The notes: generated from the letters alone by a model not told the origin. DNA of 64,000 nucleotides from Bacillus massiliglaciei (GCF_900098925.1 NZ_LT622358.1:658915-722914); one strand, 5' to 3'. Numbered from the stretch's first letter, positions 1-9,292 are shown. Numbers and translations are program-made.

Positions 1-554
1 AGCATAACAGTGTAAGGGCCATTCCTGGAGAAGGACAGGAGATACCGATTTGGCTGCTGGGTTCCAGCGGATTCAGCGCCGCGCTGTCTGCGGAATTAGG
101 ATTGCCATTTTCTTTTGCCAGTCATTTTTCTCCGGAAAACACAGATGCTGCTCTTGCCAGGTACCGCAATTATTTCAAGCCCTCTGAAATATTGGATAAG
201 CCTCATGTAATGGTGGGAATTAATATTTTTGCGGCGGATACGACAGAAGAAGCCCGAAAAATTGCGACCTCTCATCAGCAGCAATTTTTGAATCTTATAC
301 GCAATACACCTGGAATGCTGGCGCCGCCTGTTAACAGTATGGAAGGAATTTGGACAGAATATGAAAAATCTCTTGTGATGAAGCAATTAAAATCTTCTAT
401 CATCGGCAATCCAGAAGAAGTGAAAGAACAGCTGCAGACGTTTATTGATCAAACAGATGCAGATGAAGTGATCATTAATTCTGCAATTTACGATCATAAA
501 TCAAGATTGCGTTCCTATGAAATTGTGTCGGAAATCACTGACATGAAATCATAA
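1..554 (+). CDS. LLM-class flavin-dependent oxidoreductase, C-terminal part
   Basis: The reading frame is open from position 3, so this is the C-terminal ~183 residues of a gene that begins outside the window. The visible part reads IPIWLLGSSGFSAALSAELG followed by PFSFASHFSP, which is typical of the bacterial luciferase-like (LLM) monooxygenases that use reduced FMN. The family forms a TIM barrel in the cytoplasm; the substrate cannot be told from this fragment. It ends just before a strong hairpin terminator shared with the convergent copper operon. No abnormality is visible in the part present. Confidence 0.85.
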   Translation, partial: HNSVRAIPGEGQEIPIWLLGSSGFSAALSAELGLPFSFASHFSPENTDAALARYRNYFKPSEILDKPHVMVGINIFAADTTEEARKIATSHQQQFLNLIRNTPGMLAPPVNSMEGIWTEYEKSLVMKQLKSSIIGNPEEVKEQLQTFIDQTDADEVIINSAIYDHKSRLRSYEIVSEITDMKS

Positions 555-563
555 TAGTGCAGC

Positions 564-596
564 AAAAGCCGAATTTCTATTAGAAATTCGGCTTTT
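564..596. terminator. Bidirectional intrinsic terminator between the LLM gene and ycnI
   Basis: A perfect 15-bp stem (564-578 pairs with 582-596) with a 3-nt loop. It is flanked by A on one side and T on the other, so it can end transcription from both the plus-strand LLM gene and the minus-strand copper operon. Confidence 0.9.
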
Positions 597-622
597 GTAT
601 ACCTTCTTAGTTCTGCAGCGGC

Positions 623-1261
623 TTAGCTTCTTTTTCTTCTGAGTGAGATTACTAAGGATACTAATCCTGCAAGCAGAGCTGCGATGGAAAGATAAAGGGA
701 AATAGGATTGGAAGCATTTTTTTCTTCTTTCACATTCACTTGATCTGAAGCAGTATCAGCTGAGGTGTTTTCATGTCCATGATGGGAGTTTCCAGAAGCC
801 GGATTTACAGTTGTGACAGAAGCAGGTGTTTCAGCATCCGGTGCTCCTACCCATTCAACCACACTGCCATCCTTATACGTTTGATATGCTTTCCAAACAA
901 TTTCCTTTGCCTCATCGTCAACCTTTCCCTGCATGTTAAACTGGCCGAATTCAGTAGGGGATAAGCCTTCGTCTTCTGCTGTCCATGTAACGCTTGTAAT
1001 CTTATCAGTCTCATCTTTTTTAACTTCGTACGTCCAGCCGGCCTTAGGCTCAAAACGTGTTATGTTGACTTCATAAGGAAATTTCACTTCAACCTTAGTT
1101 GTTGGCAATTTTTCATTTTCGGATGGAACCCTGACTGTGAATACTTCATATTTTCCTTGTTCGGTTTCTTGCGGCTGCACAGTTACGTGAGCGCTGGCTG
1201 CGCCAGCGAAAAGAGTTATTGCTCCGAACATTGTGACAGCGGCTGTTAGTAATTTTTTCAT
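623..1261 (-). CDS. ycnI: YcnI-type copper-binding DUF1775 protein, membrane anchored
   Basis: 212 residues. A signal peptide (MKKLLTAAVTMFGAITLFAG) ends at an ASA|HV site, so the mature protein would begin with His; in the DUF1775/YcnI family an N-terminal His takes part in copper binding. The DUF1775 domain fills roughly residues 27-150, followed by a His/Asp/Ser-rich linker and a C-terminal membrane helix ending in RRKRS. The frame stays open upstream to 1384, but the ATG at 1261 is chosen because a GGGAG ribosome site precedes it and the signal peptide starts there. It is the last gene of ycnK-ycnJ-ycnI and probably handles copper outside the membrane together with YcnJ. Confidence 0.9.
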   Translation of the reverse strand: MKKLLTAAVTMFGAITLFAGAASAHVTVQPQETEQGKYEVFTVRVPSENEKLPTTKVEVKFPYEVNITRFEPKAGWTYEVKKDETDKITSVTWTAEDEGLSPTEFGQFNMQGKVDDEAKEIVWKAYQTYKDGSVVEWVGAPDAETPASVTTVNPASGNSHHGHENTSADTASDQVNVKEEKNASNPISLYLSIAALLAGLVSLVISLRRKRS

Positions 1262-1346
1262 GATTGGAATCTCCCATCTGCTTTGTAATTTATTAATAGG
1301 CTTTTTTCCTAAAACGCAGTTTTCCCTGCTTCTATATAAAGAGCCT

Positions 1347-2927
1347 TTAGTAAACTGTAAAATCTGTTTGGTAAACTTGTTCATTATCTTCTGAATCTAA
1401 TATTCGAACCTCAGCTGTCCAACTTCCGGGAAAAGGAAGGTATTTGCCGTCCATCATATATTTGACCTGAGCGGATTGCTTCACTTCAGAGAAAGGTACT
1501 TGAATTGGAGCAAGATCTGGCTGGTCATTATTAATGAGGAACAGTTCAATCCTTTTAATCTCAACATCCTCTTTTTGTGAATGAGCTGTGACCATGAAAT
1601 GATTGTCACCCGGCTCTTTTGGTAAAATGGAAGCAGTGAATTCGATTGAATTGTCTTTCGTATTCCAGTGCAGCGGTTCATTTTGCGGGAGGGGATTTAA
1701 GTGTGTGAAAACCCCGACAATCGCTAAAATGATAATCATCAGACTGAAATCAATTTTTAACAATCTGCTTAAAGAACTTTCCTTCTTCTTTTGTATGGTA
1801 AATCGTAAAATGCTGCCAGTGATTATGACAAATAGAACAACGAGAGTTTTGATGAAGAGCATAATTCCCCATTGTGTATGGAATATATAGCTAATCCGCG
1901 GCAGTAAAATTAATGTATAAACAATACCAGTAACCGTTAATATAAGAATACTGATTAGTGCAGCTTGTGAAAAAATAGGGAGGAACCGCTTGGCATGTTC
2001 TCTTTGCTTTTTCCAGTATAAGACGATATAAAACAGTCCGCCTGCCCAAATAGCTGCTGCGAGTAAATGAATGATATCCAATAAAATAGTAAAGATGGCC
2101 GGCTCAACTGCCATTGCATGACCGTTGATGCTTGTCACGGCAAGAACAAGGAAGGCCCATAAGCAGTCTATCCATTTAAAGCGAAATAAAATCAAAAAGC
2201 CAAGACATAATAAAAGCATGGAAAGAAGCCAAGATATGCCGATTGCAGTGTCGGTTAAAACGGACCAGATATCATGGGGATTCCAGCTGTTTAGCAATTC
2301 TGTGAATTGTAATATCCCCATACAAGCAGTTATGATCAATAAGCAAATTTGCATATAGCGGGATTTCCGTCGAAAGTCAATTTCCAATTCTCCCTGGACT
2401 GCCTTGTTTACACTTCCCCATATCATCCATCCAGATGTCAAAAGAAGACACATAAAATACAGAATTCTTACAGCATTATTGACTATATTAAAGAATGCGG
2501 AATGGGTATCTTTCTGGGATAAATGAAGTAAGCTCTCATGATTTCCCGCAGCTCCTTCTCCAATAGAAAAAACATAGGAACCTTTAACTGGATGACCATC
2601 GGCAGACAGGATACTGTAGGTTACGGCATAATTTCCTTCTGGAAGAGATGGAAGAGTTTGCTTTATGTATTTTTGGTCTTTGCTCATGATTGTTTTGTTC
2701 TGGCTTACGATGTCTCCATCTTCGTTTAAGACCTTAATCGAGTATAGTTCTTTTTCCAGTCTTTCATTAAAATAAAGAACAACCTCCTCAGGTGAAGCTT
2801 CCAATTGTGAATCAGAAGCAGGCGCTGCCTTTTCAAGTATTGCGTGTGCAAATGTTTCTTGAGGAACTGTCAGAATGAAAAAAAAGAGAGATATTATGAA
2901 AATAGCTAGCAGTTTTTTTCTATTCAT
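1347..2927 (-). CDS. ycnJ: YcnJ-type copper transport protein (CopC-CopD fusion)
   Basis: 526 residues. A signal peptide is followed by a CopC-like domain whose mature end starts with His (FAHAILEKAAP), then about eight membrane segments of the CopD domain (roughly residues 150-410), then an extracytoplasmic C-terminal domain. In B. subtilis YcnJ imports copper and is induced when copper is scarce. The start overlaps the end of ycnK by 8 bp, indicating translational coupling, and ycnI follows after about 85 bp. Length and domain order match the family. Substrate direction is taken from the B. subtilis protein, not from this sequence. Confidence 0.92.
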   Translation of the reverse strand: MNRKKLLAIFIISLFFFILTVPQETFAHAILEKAAPASDSQLEASPEEVVLYFNERLEKELYSIKVLNEDGDIVSQNKTIMSKDQKYIKQTLPSLPEGNYAVTYSILSADGHPVKGSYVFSIGEGAAGNHESLLHLSQKDTHSAFFNIVNNAVRILYFMCLLLTSGWMIWGSVNKAVQGELEIDFRRKSRYMQICLLIITACMGILQFTELLNSWNPHDIWSVLTDTAIGISWLLSMLLLCLGFLILFRFKWIDCLWAFLVLAVTSINGHAMAVEPAIFTILLDIIHLLAAAIWAGGLFYIVLYWKKQREHAKRFLPIFSQAALISILILTVTGIVYTLILLPRISYIFHTQWGIMLFIKTLVVLFVIITGSILRFTIQKKKESSLSRLLKIDFSLMIIILAIVGVFTHLNPLPQNEPLHWNTKDNSIEFTASILPKEPGDNHFMVTAHSQKEDVEIKRIELFLINNDQPDLAPIQVPFSEVKQSAQVKYMMDGKYLPFPGSWTAEVRILDSEDNEQVYQTDFTVY

Positions 2928-3498
2928 GTTGACAGCAGCCTTTCTTTATTCTGGTTTGTCCTGTTATTTTTTCTAATGCTTCAGTATAGGTTACCGTACT
3001 TCCCCCAAAACCTCTGACAAACCCTTCCGCATGTTCCTTTTGATTGAAAGGAAGAAGCTGCGGCTGACAGCAGTTAAGGTCAACGGCTGTATCCATGACA
3101 AACCAAGCGTTCATAGCGCTCATGGCTGTGTTTGTGAAAAAATCACAGCATAATATTTCGAGGACCTCATCGCCCAGCATTTGACTGCGTATTAAACCGC
3201 AATGGGTACAGCAAGCTGTTTCTACTCTATTGTTGCTTAAGATCAGTCTGCAATATAATCGTTGATTGATGCTTCTGTGACAGACAACACATTCATTTAT
3301 GGAACCTTTCATTTCTTGATTAGAAAGACTGATTCCCCCAAATGATTTTTCTATAAAACCGGATTCCACCAAAGGTTTTATATTCCTGTGTATTGTCATT
3401 TCCGACACCTTAAATATTTCACTTAACTCAGAAATCCTTAAAGTCTTTCTTTCCAAAATGAGTTTCTTGATTTGCTTTTGTCTTTCGCTTGCTAACAC
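2920..3498 (-). CDS. ycnK: YcnK-type copper-sensing repressor (DeoR HTH plus NosL-like domain)
   Basis: 192 residues starting with GTG, with GGTGAT 7 nt upstream. Residues 1-55 form a DeoR-type winged helix (SERQKQIKKLILE, then LSEIFKVSEMTIHRNI). The rest is Cys-rich and NosL-like: CVVCH near residue 70, CCTHCG near 96, and CCQHE at the C-terminus, all plausible copper ligands. In B. subtilis YcnK represses ycnJ when copper is plentiful. The gene heads the operon and the 5' region carries 20-bp tandem repeats that are likely its operator, so autoregulation is inferred. Confidence 0.92.
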   Translation of the reverse strand: MLASERQKQIKKLILERKTLRISELSEIFKVSEMTIHRNIKPLVESGFIEKSFGGISLSNQEMKGSINECVVCHRSINQRLYCRLILSNNRVETACCTHCGLIRSQMLGDEVLEILCCDFFTNTAMSAMNAWFVMDTAVDLNCCQPQLLPFNQKEHAEGFVRGFGGSTVTYTEALEKITGQTRIKKGCCQHE

Positions 3499-3520
3499 TT
3501 TATCACCGGCCTGTCTTAAT

Positions 3521-3570
3521 TTCTAATGAAATCAAACAAATTCTAACGATTTAAAACAAAATCTAACACT
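3521..3570 (-). promoter_or_regulatory. Tandem 20-bp operator repeats upstream of ycnK
   Basis: Three direct repeats with an exact 20-bp period: 3521-3540, 3541-3560 and 3561-3570 (the last shorter), sharing (A/T)TCTAA(T/C) and, in the first two, a closing AAACAAA. On the coding strand the core reads GTTAGA(A/T)TTTGTTT. They lie directly at and downstream of the predicted transcription start, a position suited to a DeoR-type repressor such as YcnK. Confidence 0.7.
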
Positions 3571-3573
3571 ACA

Positions 3574-3602
3574 AGTATAAAGCGCTGAATTTCTCACTGC
3601 AA
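3574..3602 (-). promoter_or_regulatory. Sigma-A promoter of the ycnKJI operon
   Basis: On the minus strand TTGCAG (3597-3602) is separated by exactly 17 bp from TATACT (3574-3579). Transcription would begin near 3567, at the first operator repeat. Confidence 0.7.
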
Positions 3603-3681
3603 TAATGAAACATTAATTTCTGTGTCTGAAATATGAACAATTTCCCTTCTAGAGAAAAGAAGAGGGAAGAAAAACTTATCC

Positions 3682-4443
3682 TTATTTTACTCCGCATTCT
3701 CGATATAGTTGTTGAATCAGGTCTTCAGCCTTCATCTGCAAAAAATGAATGTTTTTTTGCTGCAGGACTTTAATTCTTTGAGCCGGTAATTGCGGACTGA
3801 CGAGGTAGGATTGCTTCAGAACTTTTCCGAGTTTGCTATTCATCTTCTTCAATAAAAATTGAATATTAAGATCAGAAAAACTATAGCCAACAAATAAAAT
3901 GGATTTTTTCATAACAATTTTCTCTAACTCTTTCCAGACGGGTTCGTACACCTTAGAAAGAAAGGTTTGGTAGTCTGATTTGGTGATTATTATGCTCTCA
4001 GGGAAGCGGATATCGCCATGTATTTTAAATAATTTAACCCGTTTGGTTTCTTGATCAATAAAGTCATGTCCGATAAGCGAAAGTATTTGATCCCCATAGG
4101 CTTTTTCAAATAATAAATCATAATTTGTACTGATAATGGTTCGGATTTGAGGAATTTTAGTTAATAGTTGATGATATTTCAGTGAACAGGGAGGCTTATT
4201 AATCATGCTGGAGAGGATATGCAAAAGAACATCCCGAGAGTTCATTTGAATAAATTTATCACAAAAATCAGGCAGCTGTGTAATTGTCTTCATCTCATTT
4301 TGTACTTCCGGACTGCATTCTTGCAGAAGTGCTTTTTTTATTGCATGGACTTCCGGCATTCCTGAATATAAGGAAAATCCTGATCCGGCCCATAGAACAA
4401 GTTCGTCTCTTTTTAATTGTTCCAGCAGCATCTTCATTGACAT
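3682..4443 (-). CDS. Stand-alone SIR2-like NAD-binding protein
   Basis: About 253 residues. SIR2-family signatures occur in order: WAGSGFSLYSGMP (NAD-binding loop, near residues 15-30), STNYDLLFEKA (TxNxD motif), KIHGD (the catalytic-His position) and VGYSFSDLNI. The zinc-binding Cys pairs of classical sirtuin deacetylases are missing, which fits the SIR2_2/SIR2-like group, many of which are NAD hydrolases in anti-phage systems. The ATG at 4443 is preferred over the ATG at 4458 because the GGAGGT Shine-Dalgarno lies inside the longer reading. No partner gene is adjacent, so a defence role is only inferred; a housekeeping NAD-linked role remains possible. Confidence 0.8.
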   Translation of the reverse strand: MSMKMLLEQLKRDELVLWAGSGFSLYSGMPEVHAIKKALLQECSPEVQNEMKTITQLPDFCDKFIQMNSRDVLLHILSSMINKPPCSLKYHQLLTKIPQIRTIISTNYDLLFEKAYGDQILSLIGHDFIDQETKRVKLFKIHGDIRFPESIIITKSDYQTFLSKVYEPVWKELEKIVMKKSILFVGYSFSDLNIQFLLKKMNSKLGKVLKQSYLVSPQLPAQRIKVLQQKNIHFLQMKAEDLIQQLYRECGVK

Positions 4444-4693
4444 CGGTGTGACCTCCATTCATGATTGACTGCATGTTTTGCTTAAGACAGGTACCACAGA
4501 TGTAAATACTTTTCCCAAAATGCAAAATAAAAAACGCATGACTGTCCTGTTAAAAAAGATTAAGATAAGGAAAAAGAAAAATCGGGAAGAAGCCAGTAAG
4601 TTAATGATAATAAAATTATGTTAACAAAAGGAGAGAACTGCTATCCATTCACATATCACCTTAGTATTCGATTTCCTTGATTCAGAAGGGAAG

Positions 4694-6385
4694 ATGAAAC
4701 AGAATGTATTTACAAATCCGCTGAAAATTATTCAAGCTTTTGAAATAAAGGATGTTTTGCCTGCCTTCCGAGAAGTTCAGGAAGAAATAAACAAAGGATT
4801 TTATGCAGCGGGTTTTATAGCATATGAGGCGTCTCCGGCTTTTAATTCATCATTAAAAGTTAAGGAAGGATATACCGGACCGCTATTATGGTTTGCCGTT
4901 TTCCATTCTCGTTCTGCAACCATTTGTTCAGCAGAGGACAGACCTTACCGAATAGGGGATTGGCTGCCGGATACGAAAGCAAATGAATACAAACAAGCTT
5001 TTGAAATGATCAAAGATGAAATTAAATTAGGAAATACATATCAAGTAAATTATACGTTCAGACTCAGATCAGAATTTTCAGGTGATGCTTTTGCTTTTTA
5101 TAAACAATTAAAGCGATCCCAGCAAGCTGGTTATTCAGCTTATCTTGACATAGGAAAAATGAAGATTCTGTCTGCTTCACCGGAGCTTTTCTTTCGTTTA
5201 AAAGGGGACAAACTTATTACAAAACCTATGAAAGGAACCGTAAAAAGAGGAAAAACCGTTAAAGAAGACGAAAACTTTAACAAATGGCTGCAGCAATCTG
5301 CAAAAAATCAGGCTGAAAACGTGATGATTGTCGACTTGCTTCGAAATGATTTGAATTTAGCAGCCCAAAATGGATCGATTGCAGTAGATCAATTATTCGA
5401 GATTGAAAAATATCCAACTGTATGGCAAATGACCTCGACCATTCAGGCAAAAGTTGGCAACGGCACAAGTCTGATTGATATTTTCAAGGCTCTGTTCCCA
5501 TGCGGCTCCATTACGGGCGCTCCCAAGATCAGCACATCTGAAATTATATCCCGTACCGAAAGGTCGCCAAGGGGCGTTTACTGCGGAGCGATTGGTTTTA
5601 TAACACCAGATAATGAAGCAATATTTAATGTTCCAATCAGGACAGTCACAATAGATACGGCTGCAGGAGAAATGGAATACGGTACTGGCGGGGGTGTGAC
5701 ATGGGATTCCGAGCTGAAAGGTGAATATGATGAGGCCTTCTTAAAAGCGAAACTGCTCGGAGAATCGCATCCGGATTTTCAGCTGCTTGAATCCTTTAAA
5801 CTGGAAAATGGCAAATACGAATGGTTTGAACATCATTTAATCAGGCTGCAAGAATCGGCTGATTACTTTGATTTTCCATATGATGGCCAAGAAATAAAAA
5901 CAGCTCTAAAAGAATATGCAGATCATTATGGAAAAGGCATAGCGAAAGTCCGGCTTACTTTAGCACGCTGCGGATCTCTCACTATCTCTGATAGCCCGTT
6001 ACTATTGGACGGCCGAAAGTATACGATTAAGTTAGCAGAAGAAGCTATTGATCAGGAAAATCCTTTTCTCTACCATAAAACAACCAATCGGAAAGTATAT
6101 GAACAACTTAGAAAGGCTCATCCAGGATATGATGAAGTCTTGCTTTGGAACCAGCATGAAGAGCTTACGGAATTCACAAATGGAAATTTAGTAGTTAAGC
6201 TGAATGGTAAACTTTATACGCCCCCTGTTGAATCCGGCCTGCTTGCCGGGACATTTAGAAAAGAACTTCTAATAACCAAATCAATTGAGGAACGAAAAAT
6301 ATTGAAATCTGACTTACCATATATAGAGAAAATATGGTTTATTAACAGTGTGAGAGGCTGGGTAGAAGGGCAATTATGCGAATAA
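4694..6385 (+). CDS. pabB: Aminodeoxychorismate synthase component I fused to aminodeoxychorismate lyase (PabB-PabC)
   Basis: 563 residues from the first ATG. Residues ~1-355 are a chorismate-binding PabB domain ([16 protein letters not shown] and [11 protein letters not shown] near its end); residues ~370-563 are a PLP class-IV lyase domain ([17 protein letters not shown]). Together they would turn chorismate and ammonia into p-aminobenzoate for folate. The frame is open upstream of 4694 and encodes LVFDFLDSEGK, which matches the conserved family N-terminus. A good AAAGGAGAG site (4627-4635) precedes an ATC at 4643 rather than ATG/GTG/TTG. The true start may therefore be non-standard, or the original start has mutated. 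dsdA follows within 15 bp. Confidence 0.9.
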   Translation: MKQNVFTNPLKIIQAFEIKDVLPAFREVQEEINKGFYAAGFIAYEASPAFNSSLKVKEGYTGPLLWFAVFHSRSATICSAEDRPYRIGDWLPDTKANEYKQAFEMIKDEIKLGNTYQVNYTFRLRSEFSGDAFAFYKQLKRSQQAGYSAYLDIGKMKILSASPELFFRLKGDKLITKPMKGTVKRGKTVKEDENFNKWLQQSAKNQAENVMIVDLLRNDLNLAAQNGSIAVDQLFEIEKYPTVWQMTSTIQAKVGNGTSLIDIFKALFPCGSITGAPKISTSEIISRTERSPRGVYCGAIGFITPDNEAIFNVPIRTVTIDTAAGEMEYGTGGGVTWDSELKGEYDEAFLKAKLLGESHPDFQLLESFKLENGKYEWFEHHLIRLQESADYFDFPYDGQEIKTALKEYADHYGKGIAKVRLTLARCGSLTISDSPLLLDGRKYTIKLAEEAIDQENPFLYHKTTNRKVYEQLRKAHPGYDEVLLWNQHEELTEFTNGNLVVKLNGKLYTPPVESGLLAGTFRKELLITKSIEERKILKSDLPYIEKIWFINSVRGWVEGQLCE

Positions 6386-6398
6386 GGGAGCTGTTGTG

Positions 6399-7715
6399 AT
6401 GAAGCAGGAAATCTCTGAACAAATTAGTGATTTGGTGAAGGATTCAATGCCTTTTGCGGAACTGGTTCGGATGGAAGAAACTTTTTGGCGCAATCCCAGT
6501 TATGAACCGAACTTAAGGGAAACTTCCGAAAAAGTCAAAGAAGCAGAAGCAAGATGGCGGAGATTTGTCCCTTATTTGAAAAAAGTGTATCCGGAAACAA
6601 AAGAAAGGGACGGCCGGATTGATTCTCCATTAATGGATATCCCTAAATATAAAAAATTTCTTCAAGGCGAACGAATGGAAGAAATGGGCTCTCTTTTTTT
6701 GAAATGTGACCACTTGCTTGCCATTTCCGGATCTATAAAGGCGAGGGGCGGAATCTATGAGGTTCTGAAACATGCAGAGTCTCTAGCTTTAAAAAATGGC
6801 CTCATCTCTGAAAATGACGATTATTCTATTTTCGCAAGTGATGAATCGAAATCATTTTTCTCTCAGTATTCAATAGCTGTCGGATCAACCGGAAATCTTG
6901 GCCTTAGTATTGGAATGATCGGGAAAGAATTAGGTTTTGATGTGACGGTCCATATGTCAAAAGAAGCTATGGAGTGGAAGAAAGAAAAACTCCGGTCTAT
7001 TGGTGCCAATGTTAAGGAATATGAACAGGATTACGGTATAGCAGTTGAATCCGGGAGAAGCCAGGCTCTTTTAGATCCCATGTGTCATTTTATAGACGAT
7101 GAGCAATCATTTGATTTATTTTACGGCTATGCTGCAGCTGCTGGCTATCTGAAAGAGCAGCTGCAGCAGAAAGGTATAATAGTGGATGAAGAACATCCTT
7201 TGTTTGTTTATTTGCCATGCGGGGTAGGCGGTGGACCGGGCGGTATCACCTTTGGACTTAAGCTGTTGTTTGGCAAGAATGTACATTGCTTTTTTGCTGA
7301 ACCGACCCATTCACCGTGTATGCTGCTTGGCTTAATGACAGGCTTGAAAGAAAAAATTTCCGTTCAGGATATCGGTTTAGATAATAAAACAATGGCTGAC
7401 GGTTTGGCGGTTGGCAGGCCTTCAAAGCTTGTATCAGAATATATGGAAAGACACCTGAGCGGCTGTTATACAATAAAAGACGAAAGACTTTTCAAATTGC
7501 TGCAGGCGCTTTTTTATTACGAGAATCATAAAGTTGAGCCATCCAGTGCAGCTGCTGCCTTTGGACCGGCTGTTTTACTGAACAGCGAGGAGGGGCAGAA
7601 GTATCTGGAAGAAAATCAGCTAAGCACAAAACTTAATAATGCTGCCCATATTATTTGGTCCACAGGCGGAAGCATGGTGCCTGATTCGATTATGAATGAA
7701 TATTTAATCAAATAA
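6399..7715 (+). CDS. dsdA: D-serine ammonia-lyase (D-serine dehydratase)
   Basis: 438 residues. A PLP fold-type II enzyme that converts D-serine to pyruvate and ammonia. SGSIKARGG holds the Schiff-base lysine, [17 protein letters not shown] residues bind the PLP phosphate, and CGVGGGPGG is the glycine-rich loop. Length matches DsdA (~440). A GTG codon lies directly before the ATG at 6399; the ATG is chosen because GGGAG lies 8 nt away. It sits 13 bp after pabB, so the two are probably co-transcribed. No dsdX transporter or dsdC regulator is adjacent. Confidence 0.93.
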   Translation: MKQEISEQISDLVKDSMPFAELVRMEETFWRNPSYEPNLRETSEKVKEAEARWRRFVPYLKKVYPETKERDGRIDSPLMDIPKYKKFLQGERMEEMGSLFLKCDHLLAISGSIKARGGIYEVLKHAESLALKNGLISENDDYSIFASDESKSFFSQYSIAVGSTGNLGLSIGMIGKELGFDVTVHMSKEAMEWKKEKLRSIGANVKEYEQDYGIAVESGRSQALLDPMCHFIDDEQSFDLFYGYAAAAGYLKEQLQQKGIIVDEEHPLFVYLPCGVGGGPGGITFGLKLLFGKNVHCFFAEPTHSPCMLLGLMTGLKEKISVQDIGLDNKTMADGLAVGRPSKLVSEYMERHLSGCYTIKDERLFKLLQALFYYENHKVEPSSAAAAFGPAVLLNSEEGQKYLEENQLSTKLNNAAHIIWSTGGSMVPDSIMNEYLIK

Positions 7716-7731
7716 TGGATAAAGAATACTG

Positions 7732-7762
7732 GCTGCAGATTTCCCGGCTATTTGTCTGCAGC
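7732..7762. other. Hairpin between convergent dsdA and pdxR
   Basis: An 8-bp perfect stem GCTGCAGA/TCTGCAGC (7732-7739 with 7755-7762) overlaps the end of pdxR. There is no clear T run, so it is at most a weak terminator. Confidence 0.4.
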
Positions 7763-9175
7763 TCTATTGCTGACGGTTTCTATCTCCCATGCTTTCAATA
7801 ACAATAAAAGCCCCTCTTTTAGTTCCTTTTCAGGAATTCCGGCTACTCCTAATACGATTTGAGGTGAATGATTTCTGTTTTTCTCAATGGTATAGACAGA
7901 AATCGGATAAACCTTTATACGGGAAGCGGCAGCCTTATTCACCAGTTCTTCTTCCTTCATGCCATTCAGCAGATTGAGGACGATATGAAGGCCGGACTGT
8001 CCTCCAATCACCCCAATTTTATCTTTATAAGGTTTCAATACATCCATTACTAGGTCCATTTTTCTTCTGTACACTTTTTTCATTCTGTTTAAGTGTTTTT
8101 CAAAGTCTCCCTGTCTCATAAAATTCGTTAAAGCGACTTGATCGATGCGAGAAACCGTAGAATGATAGAAAGAAAGTTTCTCCTGATAAGACTGCATTAA
8201 AGGCTGAGGAAGAATCATATAGCTAATCCGAATAGATGGCATCAGTGACTTTGAGAATGAACCTAAATAAATAACTTTTCCCCCGTGATCCATGCTTTGT
8301 AAGGAAGGAATGGTTTTTCCGCTGTAACGAAATTCACTGTCATAATCATCTTCAATGATATATCTATTTTCTGCTGAATAAGCCCAATTCAGCAATTTTT
8401 GTCTGCGATTGACTGAAAGAACTGTCCCATAAGGAAAATGGTGTGAAGGAGTTACATAAACGACATCGATACTTTTTCCCTGAATCTCTTCCACATCCAC
8501 CCCTTCTTCGTCAACTTCAAGCGGGTGGACGATATTCCGATAACTTTTCAAGATTCGCAGCATTAGATGGTAGCCGGGATCTTCCACTCCATAAGCAATA
8601 GCTTCACTAAACAGTAACACCAGCTGCTGAAGAAGTATTTCAATTCCAGCGCCGATGATGATCTGGTCTGGCTGACAATGAACGCCGCGTGAGTGATAAA
8701 GATAATGAGCGATCTCCTGACGCAGTTCCAATTCTCCCTGATTGCTGCCAAGTAACAAAAGGGAGGACTGTTCCTTGTTAATCGCATTTTTTACATGCTT
8801 TCTCCATTTTTCAAAAGGGAAGCTTTCAGAATCTATATGACCTGGATGGAACTGGAAGAGAAATTCTTCCTGGTCGGTTTCGATGGAGCCTGCGTTAACC
8901 TTTTCTGAAGGAGAGTATTCCAAATCTTCTTGTTCAAGTACATAATAGCCTTTTCGCGGCAGGACATCGATGTAGCCTTCTGCGCATAACTGGGCATAAG
9001 CTGTCTCTACTGTATTCATGCTAATATCCAAAAACTCCGCAAGCTTTCTTTTGGAGGGAAGTTTTGCTCCGGTCTCAAGTTTTGCTTCCTGTATTTCTTT
9101 TTTTATATGTATATATAGCTGCTCATATAAGGGAATAGCAGCTGAACGATCCAGATGGCAAGCAAGCATATCCAA
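7748..9175 (-). CDS. pdxR: PdxR-like MocR/GntR regulator with aminotransferase-like domain
   Basis: 475 residues. Residues ~1-75 are a GntR winged helix (IPLYEQLYIHIKKEI, then LPSKRKLAEFLDISMNTVE). Residues ~115-470 are a fold-type I aminotransferase-like domain with YIIEDDYDSEFRYSG and LGSFSKSLMPSIRISY, the latter holding the PLP lysine. MocR proteins of this kind sense PLP and control pdxST; its divergent position from pdxS supports that role here. The start is read as TTG at 9175, with AGGATG 8 nt upstream; an ATG two codons later is the alternative. Confidence 0.9.
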   Translation of the reverse strand: MDMLACHLDRSAAIPLYEQLYIHIKKEIQEAKLETGAKLPSKRKLAEFLDISMNTVETAYAQLCAEGYIDVLPRKGYYVLEQEDLEYSPSEKVNAGSIETDQEEFLFQFHPGHIDSESFPFEKWRKHVKNAINKEQSSLLLLGSNQGELELRQEIAHYLYHSRGVHCQPDQIIIGAGIEILLQQLVLLFSEAIAYGVEDPGYHLMLRILKSYRNIVHPLEVDEEGVDVEEIQGKSIDVVYVTPSHHFPYGTVLSVNRRQKLLNWAYSAENRYIIEDDYDSEFRYSGKTIPSLQSMDHGGKVIYLGSFSKSLMPSIRISYMILPQPLMQSYQEKLSFYHSTVSRIDQVALTNFMRQGDFEKHLNRMKKVYRRKMDLVMDVLKPYKDKIGVIGGQSGLHIVLNLLNGMKEEELVNKAAASRIKVYPISVYTIEKNRNHSPQIVLGVAGIPEKELKEGLLLLLKAWEIETVSNRAADK

Positions 9176-9192
9176 TTTTAGTTCATCCTTTC

Positions 9193-9240
9193 AACTGACC
9201 TCATTATATTTTTAAAAACTGGCACTTTTAAACCAGTCAC
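9193..9240. promoter_or_regulatory. Candidate PdxR operator between pdxR and pdxS
   Basis: The short divergent intergenic region contains ACTGACC (9194-9200), ACTGGCA (9218-9224, a direct repeat 24 bp away) and CCAGT (9233-9237, inverted to ACTGG at 9218-9222). A TATATT box (9247-9252) for pdxS follows. MocR regulators typically use paired half-sites of this kind; assignment is by position and symmetry only. Confidence 0.5.
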
Positions 9241-9292
9241 TTAATTTATATTATTGAATAAATCAAAAAATTGCAAATGGAGGGGTAAGGAA

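Noticed and set aside
96..386. 96-codon minus-strand frame opposite the LLM gene
   Set aside because: Lies entirely antisense to a clear conserved coding frame and has no ribosome site.
623..1384. Longer reading of ycnI from an ATG at 1384
   Set aside because: The extra 41 residues overlap the end of ycnJ, lack family similarity and hide the signal peptide; ATG 1261 has its own ribosome site.
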